This document shows positions 45,549 through 54,018 of a stretch of DNA of 64,000 nucleotides, one piece after another. The DNA is from Pullichristensenella sp002068815 (GTDB taxonomy: Bacteria; Bacillota; Clostridia; Christensenellales; Aristaeellaceae): the NCBI GenBank assembly GCA_040772885.1, contig JAXGXF010000001.1, positions 289,645 through 353,644 on the forward strand. The letters run 5' to 3'. A program made the position numbers and the translations under genes. The notes below the pieces were generated by a model. The model saw nothing but the letters and a program-made list of their open reading frames with translations, made no database searches and had not been told where the DNA came from. How positions within the stretch are numbered: the first letter of the stretch is position 1; each line of letters starts with the position of its first letter.

Positions 45549-45895
45549 TTGCACCCCTTGCCTTGCCCAATGGAACCGAATTTGAGGAACGTCCGTTCAC
45601 GTTCGATGAATATTTCGCCACGGGTGCGGTTATTCCTGCATGGATTCGACAATTTGCATCAATTTATCGATTCACAGCGCGAATCGCGCCCGCAACTATC
45701 CTATCTCTTACACTGAAGGTATATACCACATGTGCGGGCAAAAACCTCCATTCTTTTGCAAATTAACAAAACTAAAACAGAATACGGTCGGTTGTTCGCA
45801 CCCGGAGCGAGCCTTCGCCATAGTCTGGTAATCTGGAAATGATGGGCGCCGGAATGGCGGAGCCATTTTCTCAGACATGAGGCGGAGGAATGAAC
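45549..45895. other. 347-bp divergent intergenic region between dnaG and the aspartate kinase gene
   Basis: It holds the control regions of both genes. A weak plus-strand promoter may be TTGCAA (45756-45761) with CAGAAT (45778-45783), 16 bp apart. GCGCGA-A-TCGCGC near 45677-45689 is a palindrome. A hairpin near 45841-45865 (ATGG...CGCC-GGAAT-GGCG...CCAT) is followed by TTTTCTC and precedes the kinase ribosome binding site. No lysine-riboswitch or T-box core is visible. Confidence 0.4.
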
Positions 45896-46930
45896 ATGAT
45901 TGTAAGCAAATTTGGCGGAACCTCGCTCGCGGACGCCGAGCGCATCCGCCACGTCTGCGATATTGTGCAAAAAAACGCCGGGCGGCGCTTCATCGTCGTG
46001 TCGGCGCCGGGGAAGCGGTTCGACGCGGACGAGAAGGTCACCGACCTTTTGATCCGCGCGTACCGGGGCGACGACCGCGCGCTGTACATGGCGTGCGACC
46101 GGTTCCGGGAGATGGCGGACGCGCTGAACCTCGGCATGGAGGCGGAAATCCGCGCGCTCGAGGCGAACCTGCGCAAAAACGGCGAGGACTATGCGGTCAG
46201 CCGCGGCGAGTACCTGTCGGCGCGCATGGTCGCAAAGCACATCGGCTATGAGTTTGTGGACGCTCAGGAGATGATCTGCTTCCGTGCGGGCGGATCGTTG
46301 GACGCAGGCGCTACATACGAAAGAACGCTGCTTCGGCTGAAGCCTTTGAAAAACGCGATCATCCCCGGGTTCTACGGCGCGCTGCCGGACGGGACGGTCC
46401 GGACGTTCCCGCGCGGCGGCTCGGACATCACCGGCGCGCTCGTCGCCGGCGCGATGGGCGCGAGCGTCTACGAGAATTGGACGGACGTGGACGGCTTCAT
46501 GTCCGCCGACCCGAAGCTCGTCGAGAACACGAAGTGCGTGCCGACGCTGAGCTACCGGCAGATGCGGCTCCTGAGCTCGATGGGCGCGCAGGTGCTGCAC
46601 CCGCAGAGCCTGCTGCCGGTCTCGCGCGCGGGCATCCCGACGCACCTGCGAAACACGTTCGCGCCCGAAAAGCCGGGCACCGTCATCGCGACCGACGCGC
46701 GCGCGGATATGCCCTGCATCACCGGCCGGGCGCTCAAGAGCGGGCGCAGCGTCATCGCGGTCCTCTACCCGGACGCGATGCGCCTGCCCGGAAAGGTGCT
46801 CGACGCGCTCGAAACGGAGCACATCCGCCCGCTGTCGCTCTGCGCGCAGGACGACCACCTGCTGATCTACGTCCGGGCGAGCCACTTCCCGGACGCGGTG
46901 CGGTCGCTGCACCGCTCGCTCGTCGAATAG
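45896..46930 (+). CDS. aspartate kinase, short form
   Basis: Encodes 344 residues. The kinase domain has VSKFGGTSLAD at the start, the substrate motif PRGGSDITGALVAGAMGA and TDVDGFMSADPK, and SSMGAQVLHPQ. Only about 60 residues follow, which could be one degenerate ACT-like unit; the usual two ACT domains that bind lysine or threonine are not both present. ATG 45896 is used because GGAGGA is 6 nt upstream. It makes aspartyl phosphate for lysine, threonine, methionine and diaminopimelate synthesis. No other pathway genes are adjacent. Confidence 0.92.
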   Translation: MIVSKFGGTSLADAERIRHVCDIVQKNAGRRFIVVSAPGKRFDADEKVTDLLIRAYRGDDRALYMACDRFREMADALNLGMEAEIRALEANLRKNGEDYAVSRGEYLSARMVAKHIGYEFVDAQEMICFRAGGSLDAGATYERTLLRLKPLKNAIIPGFYGALPDGTVRTFPRGGSDITGALVAGAMGASVYENWTDVDGFMSADPKLVENTKCVPTLSYRQMRLLSSMGAQVLHPQSLLPVSRAGIPTHLRNTFAPEKPGTVIATDARADMPCITGRALKSGRSVIAVLYPDAMRLPGKVLDALETEHIRPLSLCAQDDHLLIYVRASHFPDAVRSLHRSLVE

Positions 46931-46932
46931 GA

Positions 46933-46963
46933 AATCCCGCCGGACGCGGCATCCGGCGGGATT
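46933..46963. terminator. terminator between aspartate kinase and DUF4097 genes
   Basis: A perfect 12-bp stem (46933-46944 with 46952-46963) with a 7-nt loop lies between convergent genes; GGTTTTG follows on the plus strand. Confidence 0.85.
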
Positions 46964-46974
46964 GGTTTTGCAAA

Positions 46975-47871
46975 TCAGGGTTCCAGAAGCGACACGTCTA
47001 TGTTCCCGCTGACGGTCTTGAATTTCAACGTCACCTTGCCCCCGTCCGCGCCCCTCGGGACGCGCACGTTGCCCGAAACGCTCGAGGCGGAGATCGCCGC
47101 GTCCGCCTCGCGCGCGGCGACGCTTCCGCGGATCGATCCGGACGTCGAGCCCGCCTCGAGCGCGCTGCCCGGCGCGACCGCGTCGAGCGAGATGTCGCCG
47201 CTGACGCTCTTCGCGCGCACGCTGTCCGCCTCGACCGCCGTCAGGGCGACCGTCCCGGAGACCGACGAGGCATGGGCCTGCCCGGCCCGGACGCCCTCGA
47301 GGCGTATGTTCCCCGAGGCCGACGTCGCCGAGAAATTCGCAAGCGACAGGTCGCGCGCGCGGATTCCGCCCGACGCGGTGGTGACCTCGACGCCGTTGAG
47401 CGCCGGGAAGCTGCTCGCCGTCGCGGCGTCAAATTCGCCCTCGGGAGCCGCGTCCGCCGCGATCGCCACGTTCCCGGACGCCGTGCCGATCCGCATATCG
47501 CCGGAAAACGACGCAGGAATGCCGATCCAGAGCGTCGTGTCCTCGTGCGCGAGCGGCCGGAACAGATTCCACAGCGACCACGAAAGGGTCCTCACCCGTA
47601 TCGTCAGCGCGCCGTTCTCCTCCTCGACCGTCCACTCGCCGCCGTCCATGTACGAGAGCGCGATCGCGTCACCCTCGATGGCGCGCACCTCGACGTTCGC
47701 CCACGAGCACCCGGCGTCGATCGTTTGGATGTCGGCCGCGCCGAACTCCACGCGCACGCGCTCCCGCTCGGAGAGCGCCGCGCCGCGCGGGAACATCCAC
47801 AGCCCGACCGCTCCGACGATCACCCCGACCGCGACCAGAGAGATCGCGATGATCAAAAGTGTCCTGTTCAT
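46975..47871 (-). CDS. DUF4097 family membrane-anchored beta-repeat protein
   Basis: Encodes 298 residues. Residues 5-27 form an N-terminal membrane anchor. From about 120 on there are repeated strands of the type ASGNIRLEGV, SVSGTVALTAV, SVSGDISLDAV and STSGSIRGSV, a right-handed beta-helix typical of DUF4097 proteins. It is translationally coupled to the DUF1700 gene (ATGA overlap). In other Firmicutes such operons act in envelope-stress responses; that is family knowledge, not shown here. Confidence 0.9.
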   Translation of the reverse strand: MNRTLLIIAISLVAVGVIVGAVGLWMFPRGAALSERERVRVEFGAADIQTIDAGCSWANVEVRAIEGDAIALSYMDGGEWTVEEENGALTIRVRTLSWSLWNLFRPLAHEDTTLWIGIPASFSGDMRIGTASGNVAIAADAAPEGEFDAATASSFPALNGVEVTTASGGIRARDLSLANFSATSASGNIRLEGVRAGQAHASSVSGTVALTAVEADSVRAKSVSGDISLDAVAPGSALEAGSTSGSIRGSVAAREADAAISASSVSGNVRVPRGADGGKVTLKFKTVSGNIDVSLLEP

Positions 47872-48452
47872 ACCATTCTCCTCCTCTTTCCGGCAAAAAA
47901 TCGAACAATCCTCCGGAACGACCACGCGCTGAACCGGCCGAACTGCTTCGTCAGCGGCACCATCCCGTGGATGCCCAGGATCGACGCGCCCGCGAGCACA
48001 AGCCCGGCGCCGAGCGCGACGAGCGCATACGCCGCGTCCCCGGTCAGAAACCAGCGCCCCGCGGCCGCGAGGCAGATGCCGCTCGCCACGGTCAGCGAGA
48101 GCTCGACGCACCAAAGCGCGAGATCGACCGCCCAGAGCACCGCGTACAGCGCGAGCACGACCGCCGCGGCCGCGGCCAGGATCGACGACCACACCGGGAA
48201 GCCCAGGATCAAGAGCACGACCGTGACGGCGCGCGGCCCCTGCCGGACCGAGCCGGCCGGGAGCTCGGAGAGTATCTGCTCCGCGATCGCGCCGATTTCG
48301 CCGAGCGACTGGACCGCCTCGTCCTCGGAGAGCCCCTCCTCGATGCGGTCGTCCAGTATCTCCGAATAGTACTGGACGGACTTCGCGACCTCGCCCCTCG
48401 GCGCGCGCGCCAGCGCGGACGAGAGCCTCTTTAAAAACTGCGCCTTGTTCAT
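47868..48452 (-). CDS. DUF1700 family membrane protein
   Basis: Encodes 194 residues. The soluble N-terminus (1-70) has the LSSALARAPRGEVAKSVQYY helix and the EDEAVQSLGEIGAIAEQIL repeat-like helices, followed by four or so membrane segments (72-170). It overlaps both neighbours by 4 bp. Together with PadR and DUF4097 it forms a standard three-gene operon. Confidence 0.9.
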   Translation of the reverse strand: MNKAQFLKRLSSALARAPRGEVAKSVQYYSEILDDRIEEGLSEDEAVQSLGEIGAIAEQILSELPAGSVRQGPRAVTVVLLILGFPVWSSILAAAAAVVLALYAVLWAVDLALWCVELSLTVASGICLAAAGRWFLTGDAAYALVALGAGLVLAGASILGIHGMVPLTKQFGRFSAWSFRRIVRFFAGKRRRMV

Positions 48453-48766
48453 GCACCCCCCGCCTCCCCCTTGATAAACTCATACGCCTTCATGACCGAC
48501 TCCCATTCCGTCAGAAACTCCCGAATCCGCGCCCGGCCCTCGCCGGTGATCGCGTAGTACTTGCGCAGCCGGCCGTTGTGCTCCTTCGAGGAGACCGTGA
48601 GCAGGCCGGAGGCCTCGAGCCTGCGCAGTATCGGATACAGCGTCGATTCGGAAATCTCGATGTGCCCGGAGAGGTCCTTGATGATCTTGTAGCCGTAGGA
48701 GTCCTCGCGAAGCAGGCTGCTCAGCACGCAGACCTCGACGAAGCCGCGCTTCAACTGCGGGTCCAT
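48449..48766 (-). CDS. PadR-family transcriptional regulator
   Basis: Encodes 105 residues. The winged helix has SSLLREDSYGYKIIKDL, STLYPILRRLEASGLL and the wing with RKYYAIT. The start ATG 48766 follows GGGGGG. It is first in the operon and probably represses it from the repeats in its own promoter. Confidence 0.93.
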   Translation of the reverse strand: MDPQLKRGFVEVCVLSSLLREDSYGYKIIKDLSGHIEISESTLYPILRRLEASGLLTVSSKEHNGRLRKYYAITGEGRARIREFLTEWESVMKAYEFIKGEAGGA

Positions 48767-48783
48767 GCGATTACCCCCCTTCG

Positions 48784-48818
48784 CATAATATTATACGCCG
48801 CATAGTATACGCCGTCAA
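48784..48818 (-). promoter_or_regulatory. promoter and candidate PadR operator
   Basis: On the minus strand TTGACG (48818-48813) and TATAAT (48795-48790) are 17 bp apart. Two imperfect repeats of GCATARTATACGCC (plus strand, 48783-48799 with a 3-nt insertion, and 48800-48813) cover the spacer and -10, a good place for an autorepressor site. Confidence 0.7.
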
Positions 48819-48851
48819 GGGCTTCTTCTCGGAAATCGGTAAATATTGCGC

Positions 48852-48884
48852 AAAAAAAAGACCGCCGGACGCCCGTCCGACGGC
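48852..48884 (-). terminator. terminator of valS
   Basis: A 9-bp stem (48862-48870 with 48875-48883, one mismatch) is followed on the minus strand by eight T residues (48859-48852). Confidence 0.9.
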
Positions 48885-48895
48885 CCGAGAGTATT

Positions 48896-51538
48896 TTACC
48901 GCAATGCCTCCATCTCCGCGATGCGCTGCTCGAGCTTTTCGAGCAGCTTTCCGTTCAGCGCCATCTTTTCCCGCTCGGCCTCGATCAGGTGCGCGGGCGC
49001 CTTTGCGACGAAGCCCCCGTTTTCGAGCTTGCCCTTCGCGCGCGCGATCTCGCCCTCGACGTTCTTCCTGTCCTTTTCGAGCCGCTGAAGCTCCTTTTCG
49101 ACGTCGACCAGTTCGCCCAGCGGCATGAACAGCTCGCACGGCCCGGTGACGGCGGACGCGGATTTCCCGGGATTCTGCGCGCCGTCCTCGAGAAGCTCCA
49201 CGCCGCTCGCGAACGCGAGCCTTTTGAAATACCCCTCCGCGGCCGCGAGCGCGCCCCGCCAGCCGGCGTGCGGCTTCAGGATCAGGGTCGCCCTCCGGCC
49301 GGGCGTGACGTTCATCTCGGCGCGCAGGTTGCGCACGGTCCGGATGACCTCCATCACGCCCTCCATCTGCTGCGCAGCGATCGCGAAGTCGAATTCCGGC
49401 CTGACCTCCGGCCAGCGCGCGGTGATCAGCATGCCCTCGGCGCCGGGCAGGAAGCCGTAGACCTCCTCGGTCACGAACGGGATGTACGGGTGCAAGAGCT
49501 TGAGAGTTCCGAGCAGCACGTAGTAGAGCACCTCCTGCGTCGCCTTCTTGCGGAGGGCGTCGTCGCCGTTCAGGCCCTGCTTCGCCATCTCGATGTACCA
49601 GTCGCAGAACTCGCTCCACACGAAGTCGTACAGCTTCGTCGCCGCGAGGCCGAGGTCGAAGTTCTCGAGGTTGTCCGTCACCGCGCGGGCGCACTCCTGG
49701 AACTTTGCGAGTATCCATTTGTCGCACAGCGCGAGCTCCTCCTCGCCCGGCACACCCTTGGGGGCGAACCCCTCGAGGTTCATCAAGACGAAGCGCGACG
49801 CGTTCCAGATCTTGTTGACGAAGTTGCGGAACGACTCGATCTTTTCCTCCGACATCCGCACGTCGCTGCCCGGCGACACGCCCATCTCGAGCGAAAATCG
49901 CAGCGCGTCGGCGCCGTACTTTTCGATGACCTCGATCGGGTCGATGCCGTTGCCGAGCGACTTCGACATCTTGCGCCCCTGTTGGTCGCGCACGAGCCCG
50001 TGCATCAGCGCGACGCGGAACGGGCACTGACCCATCTGCTCGATGCCGGAGAACACCATGCGCGCGAGCCAGAAGAAGATGATGTCGTAGCCGCAGCTCA
50101 AGACCGAGTTCGGATAGAAGTACTTGAGGTCCTCGGTCTCCTCCGGCCAGCCGAGCGTCGAGAACGGCCACAGCGCGGACGAGAACCAGGTGTCCAGCAC
50201 GTCCTCGTCCTGCCGGACGGCGCCGCCGCACTTGGGGCAGGTGGAAATGTCCTCGCGCGAGACCGCGACCTCGCCGCAGCCGTCGCAGTAGAACGCCGGG
50301 ATGCGGTGCCCCCACCAGAGCTGGCGCGAGATGCACCAGTCGCGGATGTTCTCCATCCAGTTGAGGTACGTCTTTTCGAACCGCTCCGGCACGAAGATCA
50401 GTTCCTTCGTCCGCGCAACCTCGATCGCGGGCTCGGCGAGCGGCTTCATCTTCACGAACCACTGCGTCGAGACGAGCGGCTCGACGTTCTGATGGCAGCG
50501 GTAGCAGGTGCCCACGTTGTGGTGCAGCGGCTCGATCTTGACCAGCAGCCCGAGCGCCTCCAATTCCTTCACGACCTCCTGGCGGCATTTCTCGCGCGTC
50601 ATCCCGGCGAACCGGCCGGTGTTTTCGTTCATCGTGCCGTCGTCGTTCAGCACGCGCAGGATCGGCAGGTCGTGGCGCTTCGCGACCTCGAAGTCGTTCG
50701 GGTCGTGCGCCGGGGTCATCTTGACCGCGCCGGTGCCGAACTCGAGGTCGGCGTATTCGTCGGCGATGATCGGAAGCTCGCGGTTCATCAAAGGCAGCGT
50801 GACCGTCTTTCCGATCATATGCGTGTAGCGCGCGTCGTTCGGATTCACGCAGACGCCGGTGTCGCCGAGCATCGTCTCCGGGCGCGTCGTCGCGACGACG
50901 ATGTCGCCGAATTCGCCGGGGTAGCGGATGTGCCAGAGGTGCGAATCCTGCTCCTCGTACTCGACCTCGGCGTCCGAGAGCGCCGTCACGCAGGTCGGGC
51001 ACCAGTTGATGATGCGCGCGCCGCGGTAGATGAGCCCCTTTTCGTAGAGCCGGACGAACGTCTCGCGCACGGCGCGGCTCAGGCCCTCGTCCATCGTGAA
51101 CCGCTCGCGCGTCCAGTCGCAGGAGACGCCGAGCTTGCGAAGCTGCTTGACGATCTGCCCGCCGTACTCGCGCTTCCACGCCCACGCGCGCTCGAGGAAT
51201 TTCTCGCGGCCGAGGTCCTCCTTCGCGATGCCCTCTTTTTTCAGCGCCTCGACGACCTTGATCTCGGTCGCGATCGAGGCGTGGTCGGTGCCCGGCACCC
51301 ACAGCGTCGGGTCGCCCTTCATGCGGTGGTAGCGGATCAGCACGTCCTGCGGCATCTCGTCGAGCGCGTGGCCGACGTGCAATTGCCCCGTGATGTTCGG
51401 CGGCGGCATCACGATCGTAAACGGCTTCTTCGCGGGGTCGATCCGGGGCGCAAACGCGCCGGACCTCTCCCACATCCCGTAGATGCGACCCTCGACCGCC
51501 TGCGGCGAAAACACCTTGTCCATGTTGAATTCCTGCAT
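48896..51538 (-). CDS. valS: valyl-tRNA synthetase
   Basis: Encodes 880 residues. The class I signatures are PPPNITGQLHVGHAL (HIGH) and GRKMSKSLGNG (KMSKS). The editing domain has ATTRPETMLGDTGV, and the C-terminal coiled coil (about 815-880) is the usual ValRS arm. GGGAGGG is 8 nt before ATG 51538. Expression is controlled by the T-box leader just upstream. Confidence 0.98.
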   Translation of the reverse strand: MQEFNMDKVFSPQAVEGRIYGMWERSGAFAPRIDPAKKPFTIVMPPPNITGQLHVGHALDEMPQDVLIRYHRMKGDPTLWVPGTDHASIATEIKVVEALKKEGIAKEDLGREKFLERAWAWKREYGGQIVKQLRKLGVSCDWTRERFTMDEGLSRAVRETFVRLYEKGLIYRGARIINWCPTCVTALSDAEVEYEEQDSHLWHIRYPGEFGDIVVATTRPETMLGDTGVCVNPNDARYTHMIGKTVTLPLMNRELPIIADEYADLEFGTGAVKMTPAHDPNDFEVAKRHDLPILRVLNDDGTMNENTGRFAGMTREKCRQEVVKELEALGLLVKIEPLHHNVGTCYRCHQNVEPLVSTQWFVKMKPLAEPAIEVARTKELIFVPERFEKTYLNWMENIRDWCISRQLWWGHRIPAFYCDGCGEVAVSREDISTCPKCGGAVRQDEDVLDTWFSSALWPFSTLGWPEETEDLKYFYPNSVLSCGYDIIFFWLARMVFSGIEQMGQCPFRVALMHGLVRDQQGRKMSKSLGNGIDPIEVIEKYGADALRFSLEMGVSPGSDVRMSEEKIESFRNFVNKIWNASRFVLMNLEGFAPKGVPGEEELALCDKWILAKFQECARAVTDNLENFDLGLAATKLYDFVWSEFCDWYIEMAKQGLNGDDALRKKATQEVLYYVLLGTLKLLHPYIPFVTEEVYGFLPGAEGMLITARWPEVRPEFDFAIAAQQMEGVMEVIRTVRNLRAEMNVTPGRRATLILKPHAGWRGALAAAEGYFKRLAFASGVELLEDGAQNPGKSASAVTGPCELFMPLGELVDVEKELQRLEKDRKNVEGEIARAKGKLENGGFVAKAPAHLIEAEREKMALNGKLLEKLEQRIAEMEALR

Positions 51539-51557
51539 TGTACGCACCCTCCCGTTC

Positions 51558-51872
51558 TTGAAACAAAAAGCGGAGCCTCCGACCCAAAGGGCGGGAGAAC
51601 TCCGCGGTACCACCTTTTTCGCCCCTTGCGGGGCCTCTGTGCGCTGTACGGGGCGCACCCCGGCGAACTAACTTGCAGTTCATCCGCCCGCCTCGGAAGC
51701 GACCTTCGCGCGCTGTGTTCCCGGGCGGCCTCGCAGCCTGTGAACCGCCCTCTCTTGGGGATCGCTCTCGCTACTCCTCTTCTTCGTGGTTTGTCGGCGT
51801 GCCAATTCCGTATATGGCCCGCCGACCCGCAATCCGCTTCGCGGATTGCTAAACCGTGTCGGCTCTATTTGT
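51558..51872 (-). promoter_or_regulatory. T-box riboswitch of valS, GTC specifier
   Basis: On the minus strand the T-box core GGTGGTACCGCG lies at 51614-51603 and overlaps the terminator (51605-51566) that ends in CTTTTTG. Upstream, stem I carries AAGAGAGGG and the specifier loop GAAGGTCGCTTCCGAG with GTC at 51703-51701, a valine codon matching the gene. Uncharged tRNA-Val should stabilise the antiterminator and turn on valS. Confidence 0.93.
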
Positions 51873-51878
51873 CTAAGA

Positions 51879-51907
51879 AGTATACCCTACTTTCCGGCGA
51901 AAGTCAA
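51879..51907 (-). promoter_or_regulatory. promoter of valS overlapping the pgsA stop codon
   Basis: TTGACT (51907-51902) and TATACT (51884-51879) are 17 bp apart on the minus strand. The -35 covers the pgsA stop (51906-51904), so no terminator separates the long upstream operon from valS. Confidence 0.75.
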
Positions 51908-52464
51908 CTCGCCCGCATCGAACTCCGATTTTTAACAGCGTCCAACGTGTAGTGGATCGCGGCGGCGATCGAGAGCGCGAGCGCGAGATAGAGCAGCGCG
52001 CGGCCCGCGTCCGAGACCGCCTTCGATCCGTGCCAGGGGAAGATCAGGCAGGTCGAAAGCACGAACCCGAACGTCGCGGCCTTGCCGATGCGGTCGCTCT
52101 TGACGACGTAGTCCTTTCGCTTGAGCAAAAACCACGCGCCCCAGACCATGTAGCCCTCCTTCGCGACGAACACCGCGAGCGGCCACCACGCGATCTCGCC
52201 GCTGTAGACGAGGCAAATGAGCATCGAGGCCGTCATCAGCTTGTCGGCGAGCGGGTCGAACAGCTTCCCGAACCACGTGATCTGGTTTAAGCGCCTCGCG
52301 ATATAGCCGTCCGCAAGGTCCGTCAGCGCCGCCGACACGTAGACGATGAGCGTGACCCACCGCTTCCCGGGCAGCCTGAAGTAGAGCCACACGAACGCCG
52401 GGATCATCATAATGCGCATAACCGTCAGCGCGTTTGGAAGGTTCAACAGCTTCGGCTTGTCCAT
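51904..52464 (-). CDS. pgsA: CDP-diacylglycerol--glycerol-3-phosphate 3-phosphatidyltransferase
   Basis: Encodes 186 residues with about five membrane segments. The CDP-alcohol phosphotransferase motif is complete: D49, D52, G53, A56, R57, G66, D70 and D74. It makes phosphatidylglycerol phosphate, the precursor of anionic lipids. The start follows GGAGGAAG. It is the last gene of the galK-to-pgsA run. Confidence 0.95.
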   Translation of the reverse strand: MDKPKLLNLPNALTVMRIMMIPAFVWLYFRLPGKRWVTLIVYVSAALTDLADGYIARRLNQITWFGKLFDPLADKLMTASMLICLVYSGEIAWWPLAVFVAKEGYMVWGAWFLLKRKDYVVKSDRIGKAATFGFVLSTCLIFPWHGSKAVSDAGRALLYLALALSIAAAIHYTLDAVKNRSSMRAS

Positions 52465-52504
52465 GAGGCTTCCTCCGTCCGTTTGTGCACCTCGGTCGCC
52501 GCGG

Positions 52505-52795
52505 CTAAAGGCTGAAGTCGTTTCGCGGGTCCTTGTTCTTTCGCCTCGCGTCGTCGATGAACTCGATTTCGAGCCGGTCGAACGGCACGTCCTCGAGAAA
52601 ATGGTCCCTCGTGAACGCCGTCATCCGGAACGACTCGAACTCGCGCTCGTGCTTCGGGAGCCAGATCGGGCGCGGCACGTCCAGTTCGCGGCAGAGGTCG
52701 GTCAGCGCGTCGCGCGCGGCGGCAAAGTCGCATGTCCTCGTCGCCTGCCGGTCGATCCTGTGCTTTTTCATCAGCCGAACCCAGAGTCCTGTCAT
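52505..52795 (-). CDS. small conserved protein of unknown function
   Basis: Encodes 96 residues, soluble and charged, with the distinctive middle PRPIWLPKHEREFESFRMTAFTRDHF and a DDARRKNKDP tail. I recall very similar small proteins in many Clostridia, without a known role. GAGGGGAGGG precedes ATG 52795, and it lies 11 bp after ddl. Confidence 0.8.
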   Translation of the reverse strand: MTGLWVRLMKKHRIDRQATRTCDFAAARDALTDLCRELDVPRPIWLPKHEREFESFRMTAFTRDHFLEDVPFDRLEIEFIDDARRKNKDPRNDFSL

Positions 52796-52806
52796 TGGCC
52801 CTCCCC

Positions 52807-54003
52807 TCAGCGCGCGAGCTTCGCGCCCTTCGCACCCTTCGCACCGCGCATGATCCTCGAGAGAATCTCGGAATCGTAGGAAAACACCGAGCCGTTCCTG
52901 TCCGCGTGCGCGCGGAGCGCGTTAACGACCATTTGGTCGAGCATCTGCGAAAACGACACGCCCTTGGGCTCCCACAGGTAGAACGCGAGCGAGCCGGGGA
53001 TGGTGTTCGCCTCGTTGATGTATACGCCGTCGTTTTCGTCGAGTATGAAGTCGATGCGCACGACGCCCTTCAAATCCATCGCGCGGAACGCGCCGACGGC
53101 GATCTCGCGCACCCTCTCGGCCACCTCCTCGGGGATCGGCGCTGGAATCAGCCGCGAGAGCGACGCCATGCCCTCCCCGCCGCCCGACTTCGCGAGGTAC
53201 TTCTTCTGAAAGTCGAGCAAGGCGCCGCTGACGGGCATCTCGAGCTCCGAGGTCTCGATGTCGTCGCCGTAGCCGAGCACCGAGCAGTTGACCTCGCGAA
53301 GCGGCGTGATCGCCTTTTCGACCAAAATCCGGTGGTCGTAGGCGACGGCGGTGTCGATCGCGTCCTCGAGCGATCTCCGGTCCGTCGCGCGGGTGATGCC
53401 GATGGAGGAGCCGAGGTTCGCGGGCTTTACAATCATCGGATAGCCGATCTCGCGCTCCGCCTCGTTCATGACATTGTCGCGCTCGCCGCTCCAGCGGTCG
53501 CGGTTGAACCAGATGCCCTCGACGACCGGGAAACCGCAGCCCTTGAACAAGAGCTTCATCGCGATCTTGTCCATGCCGACCGCCGACCCCAGCACGCCCG
53601 CGGACGCGTACGGCACGTTGAACAGCTCGAGCATCCCCTGCAGCGTGCCGTCCTCGCCGTTCAATCCGTGCATGACCGGGAGAATCACGTTCAGCACCGC
53701 GGCCTTCTCGAGCACCTGCCCGCCGAACAGCTTCTTTTTGCCGCCGAGCGCGTAGAGCACGAGCGTGCCGCCCTCCCCGGCGGCGGGAAACACCTGCGTG
53801 AGCTTCGACTCGTCAAACGCCGTGTAGAACGATATATCCTTCAGCGCGTCGCCGACAAACCAGCGGCCGTCGCGGTAGATGTAGACAAGGGTTACATCGT
53901 AACTTTCGCGGTCGAGCGCGCCCGCCGCCTGCAGCCCCGAGATGATCGACACGTCGTGCTCGCAGGTGCGGCTTCCAAAGACAACGCCGATGTTGAGCTT
54001 CAT
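52807..54003 (-). CDS. ddl: D-alanine--D-alanine ligase
   Basis: Encodes 398 residues. The N-terminal VVFGSRTCEHDVSIISG, the ATP-grasp loop KPANLGSSIGI and the Mg-binding RIDFILDE and INEANTIPGS are all present. It joins two D-alanines for the peptidoglycan pentapeptide. The C-terminus carries a short Lys/Gly tail after IMRG. It follows murF by 15 bp, and the two enzymes act in succession. Confidence 0.95.
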   Translation of the reverse strand: MKLNIGVVFGSRTCEHDVSIISGLQAAGALDRESYDVTLVYIYRDGRWFVGDALKDISFYTAFDESKLTQVFPAAGEGGTLVLYALGGKKKLFGGQVLEKAAVLNVILPVMHGLNGEDGTLQGMLELFNVPYASAGVLGSAVGMDKIAMKLLFKGCGFPVVEGIWFNRDRWSGERDNVMNEAEREIGYPMIVKPANLGSSIGITRATDRRSLEDAIDTAVAYDHRILVEKAITPLREVNCSVLGYGDDIETSELEMPVSGALLDFQKKYLAKSGGGEGMASLSRLIPAPIPEEVAERVREIAVGAFRAMDLKGVVRIDFILDENDGVYINEANTIPGSLAFYLWEPKGVSFSQMLDQMVVNALRAHADRNGSVFSYDSEILSRIMRGAKGAKGAKLAR

Positions 54004-54018
54004 GGCTTCAAACCTCCG

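Noticed and set aside
45721..45895. Lysine riboswitch upstream of aspartate kinase
   Set aside because: The conserved lysine-riboswitch core is not present; only a short hairpin without a convincing terminator was found.
48989..51952. Plus-strand open frame of about 990 codons
   Set aside because: It is the reverse complement of valS and its T-box; no protein family features.
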